DNA from: Streptosporangium canum | Lineage (GTDB): Bacteria > Actinomycetota > Actinomycetes > Streptosporangiales > Streptosporangiaceae | Direction: 5' to 3' | DNA: 64,000 nt | NCBI RefSeq assembly: GCF_900113865.1 | Contig: NZ_FOQY01000004.1 | Location: 1 to 64,000 of the forward strand | Shown: positions 55,735 through 62,900 of the stretch, piece by piece | Position numbering within the stretch: the stretch's first letter is position 1 | Layout of the letters: each line of letters opens with the position of its first letter | The notes under the pieces: model-generated | The model's input: the letters and a program-made list of their open reading frames with translations, nothing else | What the model was told of the DNA's origin: nothing | Databases searched by the model: none | Program-made: the position numbers and the translations under genes

Positions 55735-56781
55735 GTGATCACACTGCGGATCGTGCGGAAAGTCACCGAGCTGATCGGGCGGACGCCACTGCTGTCCCTG
55801 TGCCAGGACCGGTCCGGCAGCCGGCTGCTGCTGAAGCTGGAACAGTTCAACCCGCTCGGCACCGCCAAGACCCGGATGGCCCTGGAGATGGTGCGCGACG
55901 CCGAGCGCCGGGGCGCGTTGCGTCCCGGCGGCCACATCATCGAGTCCACCTCGGGCAACACCGGCCTGGGGCTCGCGCTGGTGGCCGCCGAGCGCGGCTA
56001 CCGCTTCACCGCCGTGGTGGACGGGCACGCCTGCCCCGACAAGCTGCGGGCGATGCGGGCGATGGGCGCGGAGCTGGTGTACGTCGACGGCGACGGCGAG
56101 CTGGCCACCGCGGCGCGCGAGGAGCTCGCGGCCCGGCTGGCCAAGGACACCGACGGCGCGGTCTTCACCGAGCAGCACAACAACCCCGGCAACGCCGAGG
56201 GATACCGGCCGCTGGCCCGGGAGCTGGCGGAGGCGCTGCCGGAGGGCGTCGACTACCTGGTCGGCGCGGTGGGCACCGGGGGGTCGCTCTGCGGGACGGG
56301 CCGGGAGCTGCGCCGTACCATGCCCCGCATGCGGATCGTCGGGGTCGAGCCGGTGGGCTCCATCGCCTTCGGCGGCCCCGGCGGCCCCTACCACCAGTCG
56401 GGCACCGGCACCCCGCCGGGCGCGCCGGTCGGGGCGCTGGTCGACTTCGACCTGATCGACGAGGGACGCAAGGTCTCCGACCGCCGGGCCTTCGGCGCCG
56501 CCCGGGCGCTGGCCCGCCGTACCGGCCTGCTGGTCGGCGGATCGGCCGGCGGGGTGGTCTACGAGGCGCTGCGCCTGATGACCGCCGTGCCGCCGCGCTC
56601 CACGGTCGTGGCCGTGCTCAACGACACGGGGGAGAAATACCTCGACACCGTCTTCGACGACGTGTGGATGGCGGGGCACGACCTGCTCGACCCCGCCGTG
56701 GAACGCGAGGTGGACACCCTGCTGACCGGCCTGTCACGGGCCCCTGACCAGGACGCGGGCCGCCGCCGGACCTTTTGGTAG
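55735..56781 (+). CDS. sbnA: SbnA-like PLP synthase (cysteine synthase superfamily)
   Basis: A protein of about 348 residues of the CysK/SbnA family: the PLP-lysine motif is NPLGTAKTRMALEM, the substrate loop STSGNTGLGLALVA, and the phosphate loop GAVGTGGSLCGTGRE. SbnA joins O-phosphoserine and glutamate, the first step to diaminopropionate. The start is uncertain: GTG 55735 is taken, although AGGAG overlaps it. The last ~12 codons (DAGRRRTFW) run into the degraded transposase, so the original C-terminus may have been replaced when the IS inserted. It lies 22 nt after the Y4yA-like gene. Confidence 0.85.
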   Translation: MITLRIVRKVTELIGRTPLLSLCQDRSGSRLLLKLEQFNPLGTAKTRMALEMVRDAERRGALRPGGHIIESTSGNTGLGLALVAAERGYRFTAVVDGHACPDKLRAMRAMGAELVYVDGDGELATAAREELAARLAKDTDGAVFTEQHNNPGNAEGYRPLARELAEALPEGVDYLVGAVGTGGSLCGTGRELRRTMPRMRIVGVEPVGSIAFGGPGGPYHQSGTGTPPGAPVGALVDFDLIDEGRKVSDRRAFGAARALARRTGLLVGGSAGGVVYEALRLMTAVPPRSTVVAVLNDTGEKYLDTVFDDVWMAGHDLLDPAVEREVDTLLTGLSRAPDQDAGRRRTFW

Positions 56782-57233
56782 GCGACCAGGGCCGGCGGGC
56801 CGACCGCGCCTGCGGCCCGCTCTGCGAGCGGCTGCTGCGGCAGGTGCGCCAGCAAAGCGATCGCATCGTCCACCACCGCGCCTCCAGCACGGCCAGGTCC
56901 AGCGCCCGCCGCTGCCGGCCTTTCAGCACTCCGGTCGCGGCGACCACCGCGCCGACCGCGGTGAAGATCCGCCGCGGCCGGCACCTGCGGCGGCATGCTG
57001 GGGCGTCCGTTCGGGGAGGGGGACAGGTCGGCGAACGCCGCAGCCGGGAACAACTCCTCGCGGTCCTCGGCCAGGAACGCGAACACGCTGCCCGCGGGGA
57101 TCAACTCCCGGCGGGTGGCCCACACCTCCGGCCCGACCGGCTCCCCAGTCCATCGACCTTGTATAACACCCAGTCTGACCCCGCCACCATTTATGGCGAA
57201 GCCAGACCCCCAACATCTTCAGTGATCTTCTAG
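56782..57233 (-). pseudogene. IS1182-family transposase relic with one IS end
   Basis: The minus strand encodes a transposase start (ATRRELIPAGSVFAFLAEDR, then ELFPAAAFADL and NGRPSMPPQV) that changes frame to RIFTAVGAVVAATGVLKGRQ and RRALDLAVLE before breaking up. Both blocks match IS1182-type transposases, but the region between them (expected ~100 or more residues) is deleted and the C-terminal half is missing. The 5' end of the element reaches 57233 and is one copy of a direct repeat. The relic cannot be active and abuts the SbnA-like gene. Confidence 0.8.
57133..57233. repeat. Direct repeat copy A (IS end), about 100 bp
   Basis: This stretch shares its start (CCGACCGGCTCCCCAGTCCA) and end (CATCTTCAGTGATCTTCTAG) with 58669-58768 in the same orientation, with scattered changes in the middle. 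It is the 5' end of the transposase relic. Its last bases give the stop codon (TAG, read leftward) of the glycerophosphodiesterase gene. Confidence 0.9.
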
Positions 57234-58402
57234 TCGCGGCCTTCCTCAGCCACTCCGTTCTCCATGGGAGACGGCTGCACCAGGCCGGGCCTGCGCGGAC
57301 GGTCACGCTCGCTCCTCGCCAGCACGGCGGCGTCCGGGTAGTCGGTCACGAACGCGTCCACCCCGAGGTCGAGGTGCGCCCGGTACTCAGCCAGCGCGTC
57401 ACCGTGATCGGTCGGTACCGCTCCGCGCCGCAGCCCGAGCGGCAGGTACTGGTTCTCGCTGCGGAAGGTGTACACCCCGATCTTCAACCCGGCCTTGTGC
57501 GCGTCGGCGACCAGCGTGGTCGGCGCACCCGCGGAGCCGCCCGGGTTCAGCGGGATGGCCGACGACTTGTCCGGCCCGATCCACTTGGCATACTCCGCGA
57601 TCTTCGCAAGTCCCTCAGGCTTCATCATGTCGGCATACGTCGTGGGATCCCCGACCGCCTTCAGATCGTACGGCTGGCCCGTGGTCCCCAGCGCCTGCCA
57701 GAGCGGCACCCGCAGCTCCTGAGCCACCCGCTTCAGACTCGACGGCTCGAACGACTGCACCACGACCTGCCCGTCAGGCCGGTTCAGCCCGTTGCGCTTG
57801 ACCGTCTCGATCAGCGGCTCCTCCAACGGCAGTCCGATGGACCTGAAGTAGGTCGGGTGCTTGGTCTCAGGGAACACGCCGACCGCCTGACCGCGCTGCC
57901 GAGACAGCCGCTTGGCCAGGTCGAGCACCTCCTGGAACGTCATCACCTGGTAGTAGCCGTTGTAGACGGTATTGCGCTGTCGGATCGCGGGCAGCCGCTC
58001 CACTGCGCGCAGCGTCTTGAGCTCGGCCAGTGTGAAGTCCTCGGTGAACCACCCGGTCACGTTCCGCCCATCGATGACCTTGGTGGTCTTGCGCGCGGCG
58101 AAATCGGGACGCAGGGACACGTCAGTGGTGCCCGAGATCTCGTTCTCGTGCCTGACGACCAGCACGTGGTCCTTGGTCGGCACCAGGTCGGGCTCGATCC
58201 AGTCGGCGCCCATGGCCACGGCCAGCTCGTAGCCGCCCGCAGTGTGCTCTGGGCGATGCGCCGCGGCGCCGCGGTGGCCGATGACGACGACCTGGCCACG
58301 ATCGCCCTTGTCCGCGGCCTCCGGTTGGGGTTCGGCGGCGGCGGTGCCGGTACCCGAGACGGTGGCGACTACGGCAAGTACCAATGCAGTGATCTTTCGC
58401 AC
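57230..58402 (-). CDS. Secreted glycerophosphodiester phosphodiesterase
   Basis: A 390-residue GDPD-family protein that cleaves glycerophosphodiesters to glycerol 3-phosphate and an alcohol. A signal peptide (MRKITALVLAVVATVSGTGT to about residue 23) shows export. Catalytic and metal residues lie in IGHRGAAAHRPEHTAGGYEL and WIEPDLVPTKDHVLVVRHE. The C-terminus has FVTDYPD. GTG 58402 has GGGAG 6-8 nt upstream. The final codons and the stop come from repeat copy A, so the gene's 3' end was probably redefined by the IS. It is bracketed by both repeat copies. Confidence 0.9.
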   Translation of the reverse strand: MRKITALVLAVVATVSGTGTAAAEPQPEAADKGDRGQVVVIGHRGAAAHRPEHTAGGYELAVAMGADWIEPDLVPTKDHVLVVRHENEISGTTDVSLRPDFAARKTTKVIDGRNVTGWFTEDFTLAELKTLRAVERLPAIRQRNTVYNGYYQVMTFQEVLDLAKRLSRQRGQAVGVFPETKHPTYFRSIGLPLEEPLIETVKRNGLNRPDGQVVVQSFEPSSLKRVAQELRVPLWQALGTTGQPYDLKAVGDPTTYADMMKPEGLAKIAEYAKWIGPDKSSAIPLNPGGSAGAPTTLVADAHKAGLKIGVYTFRSENQYLPLGLRRGAVPTDHGDALAEYRAHLDLGVDAFVTDYPDAAVLARSERDRPRRPGLVQPSPMENGVAEEGRD

Positions 58403-58668
58403 GTGAGGCTCCCTGCGGCACCAGCGCCGGAGACTCTCGCCGGCCGATCACCGCACGGCGATTATGGTAATGACCGAAATTCACCACAGCCCACACAGCA
58501 GCGAAATTTCCGATGAATTGCTGAAGTGACGGACACGCGGGACGGCGGGACAGCTGGACGGAGATGCGGGCGCTGGCCAGCGCCCGTATGTCAGGGGCCA
58601 GTGCTCGCAGGCCAACCACCCGCCGGCTCGCCTGAGTCGCGGATCCCCAGGTGGACGACGCCCCCGGG
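58403..58668. other. Intergenic region upstream of the glycerophosphodiesterase gene
   Basis: About 266 bp between the gene start and repeat copy B. No ORF is convincing. The less GC-rich part (58455-58520) probably contains the promoter. Confidence 0.4.
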
Positions 58669-58768
58669 CCGACCGGCTCCCCAGTCCACTCACCTTGCAT
58701 AGCACCACTGTGATCCCGCTGCCATTCGAGGCGAGGTCAGCCCCCCAACATCTTCAGTGATCTTCTAG
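58669..58768. repeat. Direct repeat copy B (solo IS end), about 100 bp
   Basis: Second copy of the repeat at 57133-57233, same orientation, with no transposase sequence attached on its left. Its end supplies the TAG stop of the MerR-type gene, exactly as copy A does for the diesterase gene. Confidence 0.9.
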
Positions 58769-59076
58769 CCCTCCCGGCGGGTGGCCCGCTCCCTGGCCAG
58801 CTCCTCCTGAAGCTCTCTGACCTGGTGCTGAAGCTCGAAGATGCGGCGGACGGCGACGAGGGTCATGCCCTCACCGACGAGCTGGATGGCGTTCTGGAGA
58901 TCCCCGATCTCGTGGCGGGTGTAGCGGCGCTGGCCGCCGCCGGAACGGGCGGGCCGTACCACGTCGTGCTCATCGAGACGGCGCAGAAAGGCCTGTTCGA
59001 CATGGAGCATGTCGGCCACCTGACCGACCGAGTAGAGCGGGGCGTGTTCGTCGTCGAAAGGGAGCCTGACCATCAT
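58765..59076 (-). CDS. MerR-family regulator beside hsp20 (HspR-like)
   Basis: A regulator of about 103 residues: a MerR winged helix (APLYSVGQVADMLHVEQAFL, RRYTRHEIGDLQNAIQLVGE) followed by a coiled-coil tail (FELQHQVRELQEELARERAT). No metal-binding Cys is present, as in HspR-like heat-shock repressors. It follows the Hsp20 gene by 90 nt. ATG 59076 or 59073 follows GGAAAG. The stop codon is contributed by repeat copy B; the last residues may differ from the ancestral protein. Confidence 0.82.
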   Translation of the reverse strand: MMVRLPFDDEHAPLYSVGQVADMLHVEQAFLRRLDEHDVVRPARSGGGQRRYTRHEIGDLQNAIQLVGEGMTLVAVRRIFELQHQVRELQEELARERATRREG

Positions 59077-59166
59077 CACTCTTTCCGCGGTGGTGTGAAC
59101 GCCGCAGGGTGGGCGCCGGGGCCCGGCACCCACCCTGTCGAGGCTCGCTGTTCAGATCACGGGCGT

Positions 59167-59613
59167 TCAGGCCTTGATCGACTTGACCTCGTCGGCCTTG
59201 TGGATCTCGACCTTGCGAGGCTTCGCCTTCTCGATCACCGGGATGCGGACGGCCAGGACGCCGTTGGAGTAGGCGGCGTCGACCTTCTCGCTGTCGAGGT
59301 GCTCGGAGAGGTAGACCCGGCGGGTGAAGGTGCCCATCGGGCGCTCGCGCACGAACAGCCGGTCGTCCTGCCCGTGCTCCTCCTCGCGGCGGGCGCTCAC
59401 GGAGAGCACCCCGCGGTCGACGGTCACCTCAATGGAGTCGGGGTCGACGCCAGGAAGGTCGAACTTGAGAAGAACGTCATCCTTGCGGCGGACGCCGTCC
59501 AGTGGCATGGCCCCGCGCGTGCCGCTCTCGTCCCATCCGAGAGCCTGCCGCGTGAGCCGGTCGAACTGACGGTCGAACTCCTGGACGAACGGGTCGATCG
59601 ACGTCAGCAGCAT
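59167..59613 (-). CDS. Hsp20/alpha-crystallin small heat shock protein
   Basis: A 148-residue ATP-independent chaperone. The alpha-crystallin domain runs from about residue 48 (VLLKFDLPGVDPDSIEVTVD) to the C-terminal IPVIEKAK with the I-x-I/V tail motif that links oligomers. GGAGGTGG precedes ATG 59613. A promoter and a candidate operator lie upstream; the MerR-type gene downstream is the likely repressor. Confidence 0.92.
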   Translation of the reverse strand: MLLTSIDPFVQEFDRQFDRLTRQALGWDESGTRGAMPLDGVRRKDDVLLKFDLPGVDPDSIEVTVDRGVLSVSARREEEHGQDDRLFVRERPMGTFTRRVYLSEHLDSEKVDAAYSNGVLAVRIPVIEKAKPRKVEIHKADEVKSIKA

Positions 59614-59636
59614 CGGTAACCACCTCCATTGGACTA

Positions 59637-59710
59637 GGCAGGTATCCTCAAGCCTGCCCTCTCGAAAACCTCTTAGTAGATTTATAAGTTATCGGCAGGC
59701 GTGAACGCAA
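59637..59710 (-). promoter_or_regulatory. hsp20 promoter with GGCAGG-N10-CCTGCC inverted repeat
   Basis: On the minus strand TTGCGT (59710-59705), an 18-bp spacer and TATAAA (59686-59681) form a promoter. The inverted repeat GGCAGG (59637-59642) / CCTGCC (59653-59658) lies just past the expected transcript start (about 59674), with TTGAGG in its centre, and is a candidate site for the MerR-type repressor. Confidence 0.55.
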
Positions 59711-59979
59711 GTATCTCCTGCGAAAGTCTGCGTCCAGCCCTCTGTCGCAGCCCGGTACGGCCTGCACCCCACGGTGCCAGGCCCGCGGTCTTGAGCCGGA
59801 ACCTGACCACCTTCGACTCGCCCGGCCCGGGACGCACCCGCCTGAAGCCCACCCCGACCAGAACTCGACCGCGTCCCCGGACATCGCGAAACCGCGATCT
59901 GACACAACAACAAAATCGGCGCACCGATCACTCGATCACTGATCGCCCACGACCACTGATCACTTCGGAACCACCCGTT
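59711..59979. other. Intergenic region between the hsp20 promoter and the phosphoribosyltransferase gene
   Basis: About 270 bp without a convincing gene. It contains several GATCACT/TGATC elements near 59925-59965. Nothing else is recognised. Confidence 0.4.
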
Positions 59980-61224
59980 CTAGGCCAGGACGGCGGCCAG
60001 GTCCTTCGGCACGACGGACCTGATGCCCTCCCACTCCCCCTCGTCGACGTGCTCCCGCAGGGCGTGGACGACCGTGTGGACCAGCCGCTCGACGTCACCG
60101 TCGATCTCCTCCAGGATCTTGTCCGGGAGCGTGCTCCGCACGCGGGCCATGAACTCTCCGGCGTTCATCTCGATCGGGAGGCGTCGAGGGTCCCAGGATC
60201 CGTAGTAGATGCCGCGGGTCAGCATCGGGAGCTGCGAGCCCAGGCGGGCGACCTCGTCGACGGTGAGGCGGTCACGGAGGGTGTGCAGGACCACCCTGAG
60301 CGCGCTGTAGGACCGGTTCCTGCGCCCCTTCGGCCATCCGTAGGCCTCCTCGATCGCCCTGAGGACATGGTTCGTCTTGTTCACGGTGGTGTCGAAGGTC
60401 GTGAAGCCCGTCTCGACCATGCGGCTCATCTCCTTTCCGCTGGGATCGCTCGGAAGGGGGACGGACGGAGATCGGGACCTCTCCTCCTCCCGGCGGTCAC
60501 CGGGCGGGTCGCCGGCGCCTTGGGAGCCCGTACCCGGCGGGCCGCCGGCGCCATGGGAGCCCGTACCGGGCGGGCCGGCCCTCGCCGCGGCGCGGAGAAG
60601 GTCACGCACCTCCTCGTCGCCGGTCTGGGTGAAGTCCACGTAGGACTGCCCGACGGCGAAGAACGGCGCCGGCGTGCTGGCGCAGACCACCTCGTCGACC
60701 AGTGCCTCCAGCTCCCGGCAGGTGGACGCGGGTGCGGCGGGGACGGCGACGACGACCCTCGCCGGTCGCAGCCGGCCGAGGGCCTGGATGGCCGCCCGCA
60801 TGCTCGCGCCGGTCGCGAGGCCGTCGTCGACCACGATCACGACCTTGCCGTCGAGCTCGATCATGGGCCTCGCGTCCCGGTAGAGCCGCTCCCTCCGCAG
60901 CAGCGCGCGCCGCTCCCGCTCGGCCGTCTTCCGGATGGTCTCCCGCGACAGGCCGCGGCTCCAGACGACGTCGTCGTTGAGCACCATCACACCGCCGTCG
61001 GCGATCGCCCCCATCGCCAGCTCCTCGTGGTACGGGACGCCGAGCTTGTGGACGAGGAAGACGTCGAGCGGGGCCGCGAGAGCCCCGGCGATCTCGTAGG
61101 CCACCGGCACGCCTCCCCTGGGCAGCCCCAGGACGACGACGCCGGGCCGGCCCCGGTAGTGCCCGAGGAGACCGGCCAGAACACGTCCGGCGTCCCGGCG
61201 ATCCTGAAACAGGCGATCCGCCAT
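59980..61224 (-). CDS. Phosphoribosyltransferase-like protein fused to DUF2267
   Basis: A 414-residue two-domain protein. Residues 1-215 form a type I phosphoribosyltransferase with the PRPP loop [14 protein letters not shown] (128-141) and [21 protein letters not shown] linker of about 55 residues with the repeat [22 protein letters not shown] leads to a DUF2267 domain ([20 protein letters not shown] onward). The parts are often separate neighbouring genes in stress-related actinobacterial operons. ATG 61224 has GGAGG 8 nt upstream. Its substrate is unknown; it lies near heat-shock genes. Confidence 0.85.
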   Translation of the reverse strand: MADRLFQDRRDAGRVLAGLLGHYRGRPGVVVLGLPRGGVPVAYEIAGALAAPLDVFLVHKLGVPYHEELAMGAIADGGVMVLNDDVVWSRGLSRETIRKTAERERRALLRRERLYRDARPMIELDGKVVIVVDDGLATGASMRAAIQALGRLRPARVVVAVPAAPASTCRELEALVDEVVCASTPAPFFAVGQSYVDFTQTGDEEVRDLLRAAARAGPPGTGSHGAGGPPGTGSQGAGDPPGDRREEERSRSPSVPLPSDPSGKEMSRMVETGFTTFDTTVNKTNHVLRAIEEAYGWPKGRRNRSYSALRVVLHTLRDRLTVDEVARLGSQLPMLTRGIYYGSWDPRRLPIEMNAGEFMARVRSTLPDKILEEIDGDVERLVHTVVHALREHVDEGEWEGIRSVVPKDLAAVLA

Positions 61225-61368
61225 GGCTACCGCCTCCCCAATTGGAGCATTCGTTTATTCCCGTTCAAGGACGGCCAAAACTAGGTCGGCCCGGGAGTTC
61301 GCAGCAGGTCAAACGTCCGTGGGCGAACCCGGGGAAACGCCAGACAGAGGAGCGGGTAGGGAAGCGCC

Positions 61369-61917
61369 ATGAATGGCGAAGCCGATACGACACGATGGGA
61401 TGCCTCGACTCCGGTCACGGTGGATCTCCGGCTGTCGGTCAACCGCGACGAGTATCCGATCACGGTGGACACCCGGGAGACACTCCTCGACACCCTGCGC
61501 GAGCGACTCGACCTGACCGGGGCGAAGAAGGGCTGCGACCACGGGCAGTGCGGGGCCTGCACGGTGCTGGTGGACGGACGCCGGGTGAAGTCCTGCCTGA
61601 CGCTGACGGTGACCCTCGACGACCGGGAGATCACCACGGTGGAGGGACTGGCCGACGGCGACGCCCCGCATCCGCTGCAGACGGCGTTCGTCGACCACGA
61701 CGCCTTCCAGTGCGGATACTGCACTCCGGGGCAGCTCTGCTCGGCGGTCGGGATGCTGGCCGAGGCCGCGGCGGGATGGCCGAGCGTGGTCACCCCGGAC
61801 ATGAGCGCCGCGCCGCGTCTCGACGACGACGAGATCCGCGAGCGGATGAGCGGCAACCTCTGCCGCTGCGGCGCCTACGTCAACATCGTCGCGGCGATCG
61901 GGGAGGTGGCGCGGTGA
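61369..61917 (+). CDS. 2Fe-2S subunit of a PaoABC-type aldehyde/xanthine oxidoreductase
   Basis: A 182-residue iron-sulphur subunit. The plant-type cluster motif is KKGCDHGQCGACTVLVDGRR with the fourth Cys in VKSCLTLT; the second cluster is in FQCGYCTPGQLC and NLCRCGAYVNIV. It carries electrons between the molybdenum site and FAD. Its stop overlaps the FAD subunit start (GTGA). An AGGGAAG site precedes ATG 61369. The divergent gene at its left leaves about 145 bp for promoters. Confidence 0.93.
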   Translation: MNGEADTTRWDASTPVTVDLRLSVNRDEYPITVDTRETLLDTLRERLDLTGAKKGCDHGQCGACTVLVDGRRVKSCLTLTVTLDDREITTVEGLADGDAPHPLQTAFVDHDAFQCGYCTPGQLCSAVGMLAEAAAGWPSVVTPDMSAAPRLDDDEIRERMSGNLCRCGAYVNIVAAIGEVAR

Positions 61918-62900
61918 GGCCCTTCGCCTACCGGCGGGCCACCGACGCGCGGGCGGCGGTGGCCGCGCTGAGCGAGCAGCCCAACGCCATGTACCTGGGC
62001 GGCGGCACGAACCTGGTGGACCTGATGCGGCTGGGCGTCATCGCGCCCGAGGCCCTGGTGGACGTCACCCGGGTCGCCTCCGACACGGTCGAGGAGACCG
62101 CCGGCGGCGGCCTGCTGATCGGCGCGGGCGTCCGCAACAGCGACCTGGCCGCGCACCCGGTCGTGCGGCGGCGCTACCCGATGCTCGCCCAGGCGGTGCT
62201 GTCGGGGGCCTCGGGCCAGATCCGCAACATGGCCACGGTCGGCGGCAACCTGCTGCAGCGCACCCGCTGCTCCTACTTCCAGGACGTCTCCAAGCCGTGC
62301 AACAAGCGGCAGCCCGGCTCGGGCTGCCCGGCCGTCGAGGGCGACCACCGCAACCTGGCGATCATCGGCCACTCCGCCGCCTGCGTGGCCACCCACCCCT
62401 CGGACATGGCGGTGGCGCTGGCGGCGCTCGGCACGAGCGTGCACGTGGAGGGGCGGCACGGGGCACGCCAGGTGACGATGCCCGGCCTGCACCGGCTGCC
62501 CGGCGGCGAACCGGACCGTGACACCGTGCTGGACCCGGGCGACCTGATCACCGCGGTGGAGCTGCCGGCGCTGCCGTTCGCGGCCCGGTCCCGATACCGC
62601 AAGGTCAGGGACCGGGCCTCGTTCGCGTTCGCGGTGGTGTCGGTGGCGGCGGCGCTGGACGTGGCCGGCGGCGTGGTCCGGGACTGCCGGATCGCCTTCG
62701 GCGGGCTCGCGCACGTGCCCTGGCGGGCGGAGCTCGCCGAGGAGGCGCTGCGCGGCTCTCCCGCCACCGAGGCCGAGTTCGCCCGGGCGGCGGACGCCGA
62801 ACTGGCCCGGGCGCGCCCGCTGCCGGAGAACGGGTTCAAGGTGCCGCTCACCCGGAACGTGCTGGTCCGTACCCTCACCGAGCTCGCGGAGACGCCATGA
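61914..62900 (+). CDS. FAD-binding subunit of the PaoABC-type oxidoreductase
   Basis: A 328-residue FAD subunit: YLGGGTNLVDLMRLGVIAPE binds FAD, and the block LLQRTRCSYFQDVSKPCNKR with PGSGC is the Cys-rich insertion that holds an additional 4Fe-4S cluster in PaoB-type proteins. GTG 61914 overlaps the previous stop and the gene's own stop overlaps the next start (ATGA). Confidence 0.92.
   Translation: MRPFAYRRATDARAAVAALSEQPNAMYLGGGTNLVDLMRLGVIAPEALVDVTRVASDTVEETAGGGLLIGAGVRNSDLAAHPVVRRRYPMLAQAVLSGASGQIRNMATVGGNLLQRTRCSYFQDVSKPCNKRQPGSGCPAVEGDHRNLAIIGHSAACVATHPSDMAVALAALGTSVHVEGRHGARQVTMPGLHRLPGGEPDRDTVLDPGDLITAVELPALPFAARSRYRKVRDRASFAFAVVSVAAALDVAGGVVRDCRIAFGGLAHVPWRAELAEEALRGSPATEAEFARAADAELARARPLPENGFKVPLTRNVLVRTLTELAETP

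Noticed and set aside
57230-58402. Diesterase as cargo of an active composite transposon
   Set aside because: The transposase is truncated and frameshifted and only one repeat copy has any of it; the ends are direct repeats of one IS end, not two complete elements.
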